A stretch of DNA of 64,000 bases from Rhodospirillum centenum SW (GTDB lineage Bacteria > Pseudomonadota > Alphaproteobacteria > Azospirillales > Azospirillaceae). The notes below the pieces were generated by a model. It saw only the letters and a program-made list of their open reading frames with translations. It was not told the origin of the DNA and made no database searches. The stretch spans positions 1,384,501 through 1,448,500 of the forward strand of contig NC_011420.2 in NCBI RefSeq assembly GCF_000016185.1, given 5' to 3'. Position 1 is the first letter of the stretch. Every line of letters starts with the position of its first letter. Made by a program: the position numbers and the translations under genes. Below, piece after piece: positions 28,027 through 37,548 of the stretch.

Positions 28027-30018
28027 ATGACCGACCTTTTCCAGAACACCGCCCGCAAGCAGGACACCTATTCCGCCCAGGACATCGAGGTCCTGGAGGG
28101 ACTGGAGCCAGTCCGCCGGCGGCCCGGCATGTATATCGGCGGGACCGACGAGCGGGCGCTGCATCATCTCGCGGCCGAGGTGCTGGACAACGCCATGGAC
28201 GAGGCGGTGGCGGGCCATGCCACCCGCATCGACATGGAACTGACGGCGGACGGCACCGTCACGGTACGGGACAACGGCCGCGGTATCCCCGTGGACGAAC
28301 ACCCGCGCTACCCCGGCAAGTCGGCGCTGGAGGTGATCCTCACCACCCTTCACTCCGGCGGCAAGTTCTCGGGCAAGGTCTACGCCACCTCCGGCGGCCT
28401 GCACGGCGTCGGCTCGGCGGTGGTGAACGCGCTGTCCGACAGGCTGCGGGTGGAGGTGGCGCGCGACCGCCAGCTCTGGACCCAGGAATACTGCCGCGGC
28501 GTGCCGCTGGGGCCGTTGACCAATGTCGGCCCCGTTCACAACCGCCGCGGCACGGTGGTGAGCTTCCACCCCGACCCGCTGATCTTCGGCGATGGCGCCG
28601 TCTTCAAGCCGGAGCGGCTGTACCGGATGTGCCGCTCCAAGGCCTATCTCTACCGTGGCGTGGAGATCCGCTGGAGCTGCGATCCCGCCCTGCTGCCGGC
28701 CGACGGCTCCGTCCCGGCGGCGGAGACCCAGCACTTCCCCAACGGCCTGCTGGACTACCTGACCGGCACGCTGCGCCAGCGCGCGACGGTGACGCCGCAG
28801 GCCTTCGCCGGGCAGGCGGAGTTCCCGAACGAGGCCGGCCGGGTCGAATGGGCCATCGCCTGGCCCGAGGACGACGAGGGCTTCAGCCACACCTACTGCA
28901 ACACCATCCCGACGCCGCTGGGCGGCACGCACGAGCAGGGTCTGCGTGCGGCGCTGACCCGCGCACTGAAGGGCTATGGCGAGCTGGTGGGCAACAAGCG
29001 GGCCGCCGGCGTGACGGCGGACGACGTGATGGACGGCGCCATGGTGCTGCTGTCCGTCTTCGTGCGCGACCCGCAGTTCCAGGGCCAGACGAAGGAGCGG
29101 CTGGTCAGTCCCGAGGCCCAGCGCCTGACCGATGCCACCATCAAGGACCATTTCGACCACTGGCTCTCCGCCGCCCCGGACGCCGCCAAGGCCCTGCTGG
29201 AACGGCTGATCGAGAAGGCGGAGGAGCGGGCCCGCAAGCGCGCCCAGAAGGAGATGGCGCGCAAGTCGCCGACGCGGCGCCTGCGCCTGCCCGGCAAGCT
29301 GGCCGACTGCTCCCGCCAGAGTGCGGAGAACACGGAGATCTTCATCGTCGAGGGCGACAGCGCCGGCGGCTCCGCCAAGCAGGCGCGCAACCGCGAGATC
29401 CAGGCCATCCTGCCCCTGCGTGGCAAGATCCTGAACGTCGCCTCGGCCAGCGTGGACAAGCTGCGCGGCAACCAGGAGCTGGCCGATCTGGCGCAGGCGC
29501 TGGGCTGCGGCACCGGCAAGGAGTTCTCGCTCGACAAGCTGCGCTACGAGCGGGTCATCATCATGACCGACGCGGACGTGGACGGCGCCCATATCGCGTC
29601 GCTGCTGATGACCTTCTTCTACCGGGAGATGCCCGGTCTGATCCAGGCGGGACACCTGTATCTGGCCCTGCCGCCGCTCTACCGCCTGTCCGGCGGCAAC
29701 ACCGTGCGCTACGCCCGCGACGACGCGCACAAGGACGAGCTGATGAAGACCGTCTTCCGCACCGTCCGCGGCAAGGTGGAGATCAGCCGGTTCAAGGGCC
29801 TGGGCGAGATGCCGCCGTCCCAGCTCAAGGAGACGACGATGGACCCGGCGAAGCGGACCCTGCTCCGTGTCGTCGTGCCCGACCTGCGCGACCCCGAGCA
29901 GAAGGTGGATGCGGAGGAGACCCGCTCCCTGGTCGAGAGCCTGATGGGCCGGAAGCCGGAGCTGCGCTTCAAGTTCATCACCGAGAACGCCCGGTTCGCC
30001 CAGGACCTGGACGTCTGA
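28027..30018 (+). CDS. parE: DNA topoisomerase IV subunit B
   Basis: 663-residue ATPase subunit of topoisomerase IV, which decatenates daughter chromosomes. The N-terminal GHKL domain has [27 protein letters not shown] and [16 protein letters not shown]. The TOPRIM domain has [17 protein letters not shown] and [21 protein letters not shown]. The C-terminal segment ([20 protein letters not shown]) is typical of type II topoisomerase B subunits. ParE rather than GyrB is indicated by [32 protein letters not shown] and the ATP-binding region ending with [25 protein letters not shown]. It has a strong promoter nearly on its start codon (leaderless candidate). An isochorismatase-like gene follows after 34 bp. 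Confidence 0.96.
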   Translation: MTDLFQNTARKQDTYSAQDIEVLEGLEPVRRRPGMYIGGTDERALHHLAAEVLDNAMDEAVAGHATRIDMELTADGTVTVRDNGRGIPVDEHPRYPGKSALEVILTTLHSGGKFSGKVYATSGGLHGVGSAVVNALSDRLRVEVARDRQLWTQEYCRGVPLGPLTNVGPVHNRRGTVVSFHPDPLIFGDGAVFKPERLYRMCRSKAYLYRGVEIRWSCDPALLPADGSVPAAETQHFPNGLLDYLTGTLRQRATVTPQAFAGQAEFPNEAGRVEWAIAWPEDDEGFSHTYCNTIPTPLGGTHEQGLRAALTRALKGYGELVGNKRAAGVTADDVMDGAMVLLSVFVRDPQFQGQTKERLVSPEAQRLTDATIKDHFDHWLSAAPDAAKALLERLIEKAEERARKRAQKEMARKSPTRRLRLPGKLADCSRQSAENTEIFIVEGDSAGGSAKQARNREIQAILPLRGKILNVASASVDKLRGNQELADLAQALGCGTGKEFSLDKLRYERVIIMTDADVDGAHIASLLMTFFYREMPGLIQAGHLYLALPPLYRLSGGNTVRYARDDAHKDELMKTVFRTVRGKVEISRFKGLGEMPPSQLKETTMDPAKRTLLRVVVPDLRDPEQKVDAEETRSLVESLMGRKPELRFKFITENARFAQDLDV

Positions 30019-30052
30019 CCCCGCCCCTGCCCTGCGCCCGGAGAGAAGCCCC

Positions 30053-30604
30053 GTGCTGATCGACGCCGCCGCCTCCCGCCTTGCCGTCATCGACGTGCAG
30101 TCGCGCCTGCTGGCCGCCGTGTCCCGTGGCGACCGGGTGGCTGCCCGTTGCGCCATTCTGGCAAAGGGAGCGGCCCTGCTGGGCGTGCCGGTCTGCGCCA
30201 CGGAACAGAATCCCGCCGGCATCGGGCGGACCGTGCCGGAGCTGGCCGCCCTGATCGGCACCGTCTTCCCGAAGACGACCTTCAGCGCCGGCGGCGATCC
30301 GGCCTTCGCCACCTGGGCCGAGGCCGGCGGGACCGTGGTGCTGTGCGGGACGGAGGCGCATGTCTGTGTGTTGCAGACGGCGCTGGATCTGCGCCGGCGC
30401 GGCCGGCCCGTGGCCGTGGTGGCGGACGCCGTCGGGTCCCGCGATCCCGCCGACCGCGAGGCGGCGCTGAACCGCCTGCGTGTCCACGGCGTGGACATCG
30501 TCACGACGGAGATGGTGCTGTTCGAGTGGCTGGGACGCTACGACCGGCCCGAATTCCGCGCCGTGCTGCCGCTGATCAAGGCCCTGGGGCCGGACGTGGC
30601 CTGA
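30053..30604 (+). CDS. Isochorismatase-family hydrolase
   Basis: 183 residues, GTG start. Cysteine-hydrolase fold: the catalytic aspartate is in [12 protein letters not shown], the lysine in [11 protein letters not shown] and the nucleophilic cysteine in [16 protein letters not shown]. This subgroup (YcaC/nicotinamidase-related) acts on small amides or is uncharacterised; isochorismate as substrate is not implied. Starts 34 bp after parE, probably co-transcribed. Confidence 0.87.
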   Translation: MLIDAAASRLAVIDVQSRLLAAVSRGDRVAARCAILAKGAALLGVPVCATEQNPAGIGRTVPELAALIGTVFPKTTFSAGGDPAFATWAEAGGTVVLCGTEAHVCVLQTALDLRRRGRPVAVVADAVGSRDPADREAALNRLRVHGVDIVTTEMVLFEWLGRYDRPEFRAVLPLIKALGPDVA

Positions 30605-30629
30605 CGCCTAGGGCGCGGGCGATTCCCGG

Positions 30630-30743
30630 TCAGTGGTGGTGCCCACCGTGGGAGGCGGGCTGACTGTTGCCGCCCAGCGCCTGGATGCAGAGCGCGACCA
30701 CGCCGGTGAACACCAGGAACACGCCGATGCCGAGGAACCCCAT
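30630..30743 (-). CDS. 37-residue membrane protein with histidine-rich tail
   Basis: Short minus-strand gene in the gap between the isochorismatase-like gene and the alpha/beta hydrolase. It begins MGFLGIGVFLVFTGVVALCI, a single hydrophobic helix of about 20 residues, followed by a polar segment and a tail ending in HGGHHH. A GGAG ribosome-binding site lies about 10 bases before the ATG at 30743. Composition (one clean helix, no rare residues, polar tail) is much more protein-like than the surrounding frames. Topology is probably N-in with the histidine tail in the periplasm, or the reverse; function unknown. Possible roles include a metal-binding or oxidase-associated micro-protein; no homology is claimed. 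Confidence 0.6.
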   Translation of the reverse strand: MGFLGIGVFLVFTGVVALCIQALGGNSQPASHGGHHH

Positions 30744-30824
30744 GGGACCGCTCCGCCTGGAAGAACTGTGCCGACCATAACGGTCGGCGGCGGAGCCGGC
30801 AAGGAACCTGTCCCCCTTCCCCCG

Positions 30825-31562
30825 TCAGAGCTGGGTCAGCCAGAGGCGCATCAGCGCCGTCGTCGCCTCCGGCTGTTCCATCGGTGCCAGATGCCCGCAG
30901 CGTTCCACGACCGCAAGGCGCCCGCCGGGAATACCGTCCGCCATCTCCTGCGCCTTCTCCGGGCCGGTCAGCGAATCCTCGCGGCCGACGATGACCAGGG
31001 TGGGACAGTGGATGCCCGGCAGATCAGGCCGCGAATCCGGCCGGGTCAGGATGGCCGTCTGCTGGCGGCAGAAGGCGTCGCGGCCGGTGCGCTCGGCCAT
31101 CGCCATGATGGCTTCCGTCACCTCCGTATCGGCCAGCCGGTCGGGATGCACCAGCATGGGCAGCAGCCGCGGCGTCACTCCTTTGAAGCGGCCGGTCTGT
31201 GCCAGCTTGATGAGGGCCTGACGGCGTTCCTTCTGCTCGTCCGTATCCGGCCGGGCGGTGGTGTCCACGAGGCACAGCTTCGCCACCCGCCCGGGCGCCT
31301 GGCGCAGCACCTCGAAGGCGACATAACCGCCCATGGACAGGCCGGCCAGGGCGAAGCGCTCCGGTGCCGTCGCCAGCACCCCGCGGGCCAGCTCCGTCAC
31401 CGACTCGGCCCCCGTCAGGTCAGCGACCCGGATATCCGGAGCGACGTCGGCAAGGTGGCGCGTCTGGTGTGCCCAGAGAGTGGCATCGCAGAGCAGTCCG
31501 GGCAGCAGGACCAGCGGCAGCGCCCCGGTTTCCGGGGGCCGGCCGGTTTCTCCCTTCATCAT
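30825..31562 (-). CDS. Alpha/beta fold hydrolase
   Basis: 245 residues, cytosolic, start at the first of two adjacent ATGs. Motifs: LVLLPGLLCDATLWAHQ (oxyanion side), FALAGLSMGGYVAFEVLRQ (nucleophile serine), VIVGREDSLTGPEKAQ (acid) and VERCGHLAPMEQPE (histidine). Compact size resembles the 3-oxoadipate-enol-lactonase or menH-like group, but the substrate is unknown. No operon partner on its strand except the small membrane protein gene downstream (82 bp). Confidence 0.86.
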   Translation of the reverse strand: MMKGETGRPPETGALPLVLLPGLLCDATLWAHQTRHLADVAPDIRVADLTGAESVTELARGVLATAPERFALAGLSMGGYVAFEVLRQAPGRVAKLCLVDTTARPDTDEQKERRQALIKLAQTGRFKGVTPRLLPMLVHPDRLADTEVTEAIMAMAERTGRDAFCRQQTAILTRPDSRPDLPGIHCPTLVIVGREDSLTGPEKAQEMADGIPGGRLAVVERCGHLAPMEQPEATTALMRLWLTQL

Positions 31563-31793
31563 CCGGTTGAAATCCTTGCTTGTCAGGGCATTCGTTGCTA
31601 TCGATGCGCCCGACCCTAGCGGAAGCTCCGCAAGGCGCCAAGTCGGGCATGGCAGTCACGCATGGTCTTCCGGATGTTTTCGGTTGATCGGCGCGACGCT
31701 TGGTCCATCTATGCGTCTGTACTGCGATGCGGGCGTAGAATTCATCCGCGCCCCACCGGGCACCGCTCCAACGACTGGTCGCGAACAGGTTTT

Positions 31794-33380
31794 ATGCAGT
31801 TCTCCGAACTTGGGCTCGGGCCCGAAGTCCTGCAAGCCATCTCCGAGGTGGGCTACACCACGCCGACACCGATTCAGGAGAAGGCCATCCCCTGGGTGCT
31901 CCAGGGACGCGACGTTCTGGGCTGCGCCCAGACCGGGACGGGCAAGACGGCCTCGTTCACCCTTCCGATGATCGAAATCCTGGCCCAGGGCCGCGCCCGG
32001 GCACGGATGCCCCGGTCGCTGATCCTGGAGCCGACGCGGGAGCTGGCGGCCCAGGTGGCCGACAATTTCGAGATCTACGGCAAGTACCACAAGCTGAACA
32101 TGGCCCTGCTGATCGGCGGGGAGAGCTTCGGCGATCAGGTCAAGAAGCTCGAACGCGGGGTGGACGTTCTGATCGCCACCCCGGGCCGCATGATCGACCT
32201 GTTCGAGCGCGGCAACATCCTCCTGTCCGACATCAAGATCCTGGTGATCGACGAGGCGGACCGGATGCTCGACATGGGCTTCATCCCGGACATCGAGCGG
32301 ATCGTCGGGCTGCTGCCCAAGCTGCGCCAGACCCTGTTCTTCTCGGCCACGATGCCGCCGGAGATCCGGCGCCTGGCCGACCAGTTCCTGATGAACCCGC
32401 GGGAGATCACGGTCGCCCCGCCCGCCTCCCCCGCCGCCACGGTGACCCAGGCCCTGGCGGTGGCCTATGACGAGGACAAGCGCAAGGTCCTGCGGCACCT
32501 GCTGCAGACGGAGGACGTGAAGAACGCCTTCATCTTCTGCAACCGCAAGAAGGATGTCGGCATCCTGCACCAGTCCCTCTCCAGGCACGGTTTCAACGCC
32601 GGTGCCCTGCACGGCGACATGGTGCAGTCGAAGCGGACGGAGACGCTGGAGGCGTTCAAGCAGGGCAGCATCGACCTGCTGGTCTGTTCCGACGTCGCGG
32701 CCCGCGGCATCGACATCAAGGGCGTCAGCCACGTCTTCAACTTCGATGTCCCGTTCAACGCGGAGGACTATGTCCACCGCATCGGCCGCACCGGCCGCGC
32801 CGGCCTTACCGGGCGTGCCTTCACCATCGCCGCCCCCGAAGACGGTCGTCTGGTCCAGGCGATCGAGAAGCTGATCGGCCGGGAAATCCCCCGTGTCCTG
32901 ATCGACGGGCTTGAAACCCCGGAGCTGGAGTTCGAGGAGAGCGGTCGCGGCCGCCGTCGTCCCCGGCGTAAGGACGAAGGTCGGAAGGAAGAAGGCCGCA
33001 AGTCCGAACCCCGCTCCGCCCGCCCGCCCCGCTCCCGCGCGGCCGACCGGACAGAGGCCGGCGATTCTGCCGCAGCCACCCCCGTACCCGAGGAGCGGGC
33101 CGCACGCCCCGAACGCTCGGAACGGTCTGTGCGCGCCCGTCCGGAGAGGACCGACCGTCCGGTCCAGGACCGCCCCGAGCGCCCGGTCCGTGAGGACCGT
33201 CCCCGCGAGGATCGGCGGAGCCGCTTCGCCGACCGTGGTGAGGACCGCCGCCGCCGCCGGGACGAGGACGATGACCGCACGCCGGTGATCGGCTTCGGCG
33301 ACGACGTTCCGGCCTTCATCCTGCGCGCGGCGCGTCCTGTGCGTCCCGCCGCCCTGCCCGACAGCGATGCCGAAGGGTGA
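31794..33380 (+). CDS. DEAD-box RNA helicase, RhlE-like
   Basis: 528 residues from the ATG at 31794 (MQFSELGLGPEVL); the frame upstream is not protein-like. Helicase core: Q motif TPTPIQEKAIP, AQTGTGKT (45-52), PTRELAAQ, IATPGR, DEAD at 153-156 followed by RMLDMGF, FSATMPPEI, DVAARGIDI and HRIGRTGRAG. The C-terminal 140 residues are an arginine/glutamate-rich disordered tail (repeated RPERS/RPERTDRP-type segments), which in RhlE-type helicases binds RNA. Role: RNA unwinding in ribosome assembly or cold adaptation. Immediately followed by the AsnC-domain gene. Confidence 0.93.
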   Translation: MQFSELGLGPEVLQAISEVGYTTPTPIQEKAIPWVLQGRDVLGCAQTGTGKTASFTLPMIEILAQGRARARMPRSLILEPTRELAAQVADNFEIYGKYHKLNMALLIGGESFGDQVKKLERGVDVLIATPGRMIDLFERGNILLSDIKILVIDEADRMLDMGFIPDIERIVGLLPKLRQTLFFSATMPPEIRRLADQFLMNPREITVAPPASPAATVTQALAVAYDEDKRKVLRHLLQTEDVKNAFIFCNRKKDVGILHQSLSRHGFNAGALHGDMVQSKRTETLEAFKQGSIDLLVCSDVAARGIDIKGVSHVFNFDVPFNAEDYVHRIGRTGRAGLTGRAFTIAAPEDGRLVQAIEKLIGREIPRVLIDGLETPELEFEESGRGRRRPRRKDEGRKEEGRKSEPRSARPPRSRAADRTEAGDSAAATPVPEERAARPERSERSVRARPERTDRPVQDRPERPVREDRPREDRRSRFADRGEDRRRRRDEDDDRTPVIGFGDDVPAFILRAARPVRPAALPDSDAEG

Positions 33381-33384
33381 CCCC

Positions 33385-33627
33385 ATGCAGACGATCTTCG
33401 TCCTCGTGAAGTGCGACCTCGGTCAGGCCTACGAGGTCGCCGACCGCGCGGTGCAGGAGATCGAGCAGGTATCGGAAGTCCACTCCGTCTCAGGCCAGTA
33501 CGACCTGATGATGAAGTGCTACCTGGACGACGGAGCCGACATCGGTCACTTCGTCACCGGCCACTTGCAGACCCTCGCCGGGGTCAAGGAAACCTTCACC
33601 ATCATCGCCTTCAAAGCCTTCACCTGA
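33385..33627 (+). CDS. Stand-alone Lrp/AsnC ligand-binding domain protein
   Basis: 80 residues from the ATG at 33385 (MQTIFVLVKCDLGQAYEV), 4 bp after the helicase stop. It is the RAM/SAM (AsnC C-terminal) effector-binding domain only, without a helix-turn-helix. VSEVHSVSGQYDLMMKCYL is the family's central beta-alpha-beta motif with the GxYD sequence that binds amino acids at the dimer interface. Such stand-alone domains oligomerise and may sense amino acids. Coupled to the helicase gene, but a functional link is unknown. Confidence 0.88.
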   Translation: MQTIFVLVKCDLGQAYEVADRAVQEIEQVSEVHSVSGQYDLMMKCYLDDGADIGHFVTGHLQTLAGVKETFTIIAFKAFT

Positions 33628-33731
33628 GGCGGAACCGGGGGACGCGCGCCGCGCATCCCCCGGTGCGGTCCCGCTGCGGCTCCGCCTGCGGTTGACTCGG
33701 GCCGTCCGCTTGGGAAAGGTGGAGCCTGATC

Positions 33732-35975
33732 TTGCCCTCTCCCGCAGACCCGGAGCCTGACGGAGTGACGTCACCTCGGCGCATTCTCGGTGCGGCCGCC
33801 CTTCTCGGGCTGCTGGCAGACCCTGCCATGGCGCAGACGGCCCAGGACGGGCAGCCGGTGCTGTTGAGCGCGGACAGCCTGGACTACAACGAAGACCTCG
33901 GCATCGTCACGGCCCGGGGCCATGTCGAACTGGCCCAGGGCAGCCGCATCCTGCTGGCTGATACGGTCAGCTACAGCGAAAAGACCAACGTCGTCACCGC
34001 CACCGGCAATGTCTCTCTGCTGGAGCCGTCGGGAGAAGTCGTGTTCGCCGACTATGTCGAGCTGACCGACGACATGCGCCAGGGCTTCGTGGACAAGGTC
34101 CGGCTGCTGATGACGGACAATTCCCGCCTTGCCGGCGCCCAGGGCGAGCGGGTTGACGGCCGCTATACCCGCATCGAGCGGGGCGTCTATTCGCCGTGCG
34201 AGCTGTGCAAGGAGGACCCGACGCAGCCCCCGATCTGGCAGATCCGGGCCGCGCGGGTGACCCACGACCAGGAAAGCCGCGACGTCTATTACCGCGACGC
34301 GGTGCTGGAGATCGCCGGCATCCCGGTCGCCTATACGCCGTTCTTCGCGCATCCCGATCCGACCGTGGAACGCCGCTCCGGCTTTCTGGCACCGGGGGGC
34401 GGATTCGGCTCCGACCTCGGCACCTTCGCGCGCCTCTACTACTTCTTCGACATCACCCCGAGCCAGGACTTCACGCTGGAGATGACGCCCAGCACGGAGG
34501 ACGGGCTTCTGCTGGGCGGCGAATACCGGCAGCGCTTCACCAACGGCAGCCTCCGCCTGTCCGGCAGCGCCACCTATGCCGACCTGACCGAAGGGTTCGG
34601 GGAGGAGCAGCGCAGCGAGAAGAAGTTCCGCGGCCATCTGTTCGGCAGCGGGCGCTTCAACATCGACAACGAATGGCGCTGGGGGTTCGACGTCCAGCGC
34701 GTGACCGACAGCAGCCACCTGCGCCGCTACGACTATTCGGACGAAGACCTGCTGACCAGCCGCGGCTTCCTGGAGTGGTTCCGGGCCCGTGACTACTTCT
34801 CGGTGAACGCCTACTCCTTCCAGGATCTGCGTCCCGGCAACGAGGAGGAGGAGCCGCTGGTGATGCCGCTGGCGACCTACGGCGCGCTGGGCGAGCCGGG
34901 GGCGTTCCTCGGCGGCACATGGTCCCTGGACGGCAACCTGCTCGCCCTCTGGCGCAACGACGGCACGGACACCCGGCGCGCCTCCAGCGAGGTGGGCTGG
35001 CGCCGGGACTTCGTGGCGCCGATCGGCCTCGTCACCAGCGTGACGGGCAGCCTGCGCGGCGATGCCTACTGGATCGGAGATCTGCGGACGACGGGTGCCA
35101 ACTCGGCCGATGCCGGATCGGACAGCACCGAGCTGCGGCTGTTCCCGCAGGGGCAGGTGACGATGAGCCTGCCTCTGGTCCGACAGGCTGGAACGGTGCA
35201 GCAGCTGATCGAACCGATCCTCGCCTTCACCGCCGCTCCCAAACTGGACAGTGACGACGTTCCCAACGAGGACAGCCAGGACATCGAGTTCGACCACACG
35301 AACCTGTTCCTGACCTCGCGCTTCCCCGGCGTGGACAGGCTGGAGGGCGGCCAGCGCGTCACCTACGGTCTGCGCGCCGGTTTCTACGGTTTCGGCGGGG
35401 GCAGCAGCACCCTGTTCCTGGGCCAGTCCTACCGGCTTCAGCGCGACAACGACTTCCCCGCCGGCTCCGGCCTGGAGGGACGGCAGTCGGACATCGTCGG
35501 CCGCATCGAGGTGACGCCGAGTCCCTGGCTCGATTTCTCCTACGGTTTCCGCCTCGATTCCGAGACCCTGGACCAGCGCCGGCACGATGTGTTCGGCGTC
35601 GTCGGTCCGCCGGAATTCCGGGTCAGCGGCAGCTACATCTACCTGGACAGGCTGACGCTGGAGGACGGCACGGCGACCCGGAACCGGGAAGAACTGACGC
35701 TGGGCGTGAACTCCGCCTTCTCCGAGAACTGGTCGGTGGGGGTCAGCCACCGCCGCGATCTGGCAACGGGCGGTGGAGCGGTCAGCAGCGGCATGATGCT
35801 GACCTATCAGGACGAGTGCATGACCTTCCAGCTGATCGGTGAGCGCGACTTCACCCGCCGGTCGGGCCTGGACACGGGGGACAAGGTCTATTTCCGGCTG
35901 GTGTTCAAGAATCTGGGCGAGTTCCTGAGCCCGGCGCTGTCGGGGGATGTGTTCGGCCAGGGTCAGGGAAGCTGA
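33732..35975 (+). CDS. lptD: LPS assembly outer-membrane protein LptD
   Basis: 747 residues. The TTG at 33732 has AAGGTGGAG with good spacing and is taken as start; GTG at 33765 is the alternative. Signal peptide to about residue 34 (PAMAQ). Residues 40-150 form the OstA/LptA-like beta-jellyroll (LSADSLDYNEDLGIVTARG, NVVTATGNVSLLEPSGEVV). The rest is the beta-barrel, which inserts LPS in the outer membrane. Family marks are YSPCELCKEDPTQPPIWQI (Cys156, Cys159) and SGFLAPGGGFGSDLG. A single C-terminal cysteine (ECMTFQL) instead of the E. coli CC pair may form the inter-domain disulfide. Usually followed by surA; here by a glutathione peroxidase. Confidence 0.93.
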   Translation: MPSPADPEPDGVTSPRRILGAAALLGLLADPAMAQTAQDGQPVLLSADSLDYNEDLGIVTARGHVELAQGSRILLADTVSYSEKTNVVTATGNVSLLEPSGEVVFADYVELTDDMRQGFVDKVRLLMTDNSRLAGAQGERVDGRYTRIERGVYSPCELCKEDPTQPPIWQIRAARVTHDQESRDVYYRDAVLEIAGIPVAYTPFFAHPDPTVERRSGFLAPGGGFGSDLGTFARLYYFFDITPSQDFTLEMTPSTEDGLLLGGEYRQRFTNGSLRLSGSATYADLTEGFGEEQRSEKKFRGHLFGSGRFNIDNEWRWGFDVQRVTDSSHLRRYDYSDEDLLTSRGFLEWFRARDYFSVNAYSFQDLRPGNEEEEPLVMPLATYGALGEPGAFLGGTWSLDGNLLALWRNDGTDTRRASSEVGWRRDFVAPIGLVTSVTGSLRGDAYWIGDLRTTGANSADAGSDSTELRLFPQGQVTMSLPLVRQAGTVQQLIEPILAFTAAPKLDSDDVPNEDSQDIEFDHTNLFLTSRFPGVDRLEGGQRVTYGLRAGFYGFGGGSSTLFLGQSYRLQRDNDFPAGSGLEGRQSDIVGRIEVTPSPWLDFSYGFRLDSETLDQRRHDVFGVVGPPEFRVSGSYIYLDRLTLEDGTATRNREELTLGVNSAFSENWSVGVSHRRDLATGGGAVSSGMMLTYQDECMTFQLIGERDFTRRSGLDTGDKVYFRLVFKNLGEFLSPALSGDVFGQGQGS

Positions 35976-36056
35976 CCCGGCCGGACGCGGTCCCCGGCTG
36001 GACGCGATCCGGCATCAGCCTACCTTGCTGCGCATCCTGTCCTCCGGAGTGACCCG

Positions 36057-36602
36057 ATGCGCCGTCTCGCCCTGATGCTCTCCCTCCTGGTCGCCACTCT
36101 TTCGGCCGGCCCCGCAGCGGCAGCCGCCACCACGGGCGCGCACGCCTTCTCCTTCGTCTCCATCGACGGCCGGCCACTGCCGCTCTCGGACTTCGCCGGC
36201 CGCGCCGTGCTGGTGGTCAACACCGCGTCGCAGTGCGGTTTCACCCCGCAGTACGAGGGGTTGGAAGCCCTCTGGCAGCAGTACCGTGACCGTGGACTGG
36301 TGGTGCTGGGGGTACCGTCCAACGATTTCGGCGGCCAGGAGCCCGGCAGCGCCGCGGAGATCAAGACCTTCTGCGAAACGACGTTCGGGATCGACTTCCC
36401 GATGACGGAGAAGGTCGCCGTGAAGGGGGATACCGCCCATCCCTTCTACCGCTGGGCAGCAGCAGCCAAGGGCGCGCCGCGCTGGAATTTCCACAAGTAC
36501 CTGATCGCCCCGGACGGGACCCTGCTGGCCGGTTTCGCGTCCGATGTCCGCCCCGAATCCGCCGACCTGCGCGCGGCGATCGAGGACGCGCTGCCACGCT
36601 GA
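36057..36602 (+). CDS. Exported glutathione peroxidase family protein
   Basis: 181 residues; signal peptide about 1-24 ending AGPAAAAA, so periplasmic. Reduces peroxides, typically with thioredoxin or glutathione. The catalytic cysteine is in NTASQCGFTPQYEGLEALW, the glutamine in FGGQEPGSAAEIKTFC and the tryptophan/asparagine in RWNFHKYLIAPDG. The second cysteine in KTFC suggests a thioredoxin-dependent 2-Cys mechanism. Signal-peptide-bearing Gpx is less common than the cytosolic form. Starts 81 bp after lptD. Confidence 0.9.
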   Translation: MRRLALMLSLLVATLSAGPAAAAATTGAHAFSFVSIDGRPLPLSDFAGRAVLVVNTASQCGFTPQYEGLEALWQQYRDRGLVVLGVPSNDFGGQEPGSAAEIKTFCETTFGIDFPMTEKVAVKGDTAHPFYRWAAAAKGAPRWNFHKYLIAPDGTLLAGFASDVRPESADLRAAIEDALPR

Positions 36603-36723
36603 TCCCTCCCTCGCCGACAGGGGCACCTCGATACCTTGAGTTTGCCGTCCGGGCTGGTTACCGTCAGGGCCGATCCGACCACCCCGGTCGGAAAAGCCCA
36701 TCGGGACCGGACCGTTCGCCACC

Positions 36724-37449
36724 ATGCAGTACGGCCTTTACAGCTACGACCGGCGCTACCGGCGCCGCTTCTGGACACGGCTGCTCAAGGTGGTGCTGTG
36801 GCTGGCCGCGCTGCTGGTGCTGGCGACCTTCTCCTATCAGCTCGGCGTCGAGCAGCTCAAAAGCCGCCAGGTCTCGCTCCGGGAGGAGATCAGGGAGCTG
36901 AGGGACGCGAAGGAGGCGGCTGAGCGGCGCTCCGCCCAGCTCCAGCAGATCGCGCAGACGGCGGAGATCCGGGCGAACGAGCTTGAGGTCCGCTACCAGC
37001 GCGACGTTCCGACCGGCGATCTGGCGAAGCTGAGCGATCTGGTGGCGAAGAAGCTGGCGGAGGGCGTGGATATCGGCCGGCTGGCCTTCGTCATCGACCA
37101 GACCGGCAATCCACGGTCGTGCAGTCCGCCCGAGCGCCGTCGATTCGTGCTGCCGACGCCGATCTACAAGGGAGCGAACACCTCCGTCGCCTTCTCCAAC
37201 GGCGCCGTCACCGTCACCGGCGAAGGCGTGTCGGCCCGCAGCGATTCCGGCCAGCCGGAGAGCTGGTTCGACCCGACGAAACCCGTGAAGCTACGCTTCG
37301 TGGAGATCGGGGGCCATACGACGGAGACGACGGGCCTGCTCCCTCTCCAGCATTCCGTGGTTGCCGGGGACAAGGAGTACCGCTTCACCATCACACCGGG
37401 CGCCCGTTCCTTCGTCGAGGTCAGTGGCGACGTCTGCCCGTTCCCCTGA
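36724..37449 (+). CDS. Uncharacterised membrane-anchored coiled-coil protein
   Basis: 241 residues. A basic N-terminus (YSYDRRYRRRFWTR) is followed by a membrane helix (about 19-40), then a coiled coil (about 43-95; LREEIRELRDAKEAAERRSAQL). The remainder is a soluble domain of beta character (RRFVLPTPIYKGANTSVAF, VRLRFVEIGGHTT, EYRFTITPGARSFVEVSG). Two cysteines, in RSCSPPE and the C-terminal DVCPFP, could form a disulfide in the periplasm. No family recognised. Independent unit between gpx and the iron alcohol dehydrogenase. Confidence 0.8.
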   Translation: MQYGLYSYDRRYRRRFWTRLLKVVLWLAALLVLATFSYQLGVEQLKSRQVSLREEIRELRDAKEAAERRSAQLQQIAQTAEIRANELEVRYQRDVPTGDLAKLSDLVAKKLAEGVDIGRLAFVIDQTGNPRSCSPPERRRFVLPTPIYKGANTSVAFSNGAVTVTGEGVSARSDSGQPESWFDPTKPVKLRFVEIGGHTTETTGLLPLQHSVVAGDKEYRFTITPGARSFVEVSGDVCPFP

Positions 37450-37548
37450 GGAAGCCCGAGTCGAATCCGCGCAGAAAGGGAAACCGCGCCGGCGGGGGGA
37501 TCGTGTGATGCTCGGGGCCGTTTCGCAGAGGCAGCCAGGAGCCAAGCG

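Noticed and set aside
28015-30504. 829-codon minus-strand frame opposite parE
   Set aside because: Antisense shadow of a strong coding gene; its sequence is low-complexity (histidine, glutamine and arginine-rich) without any domain.
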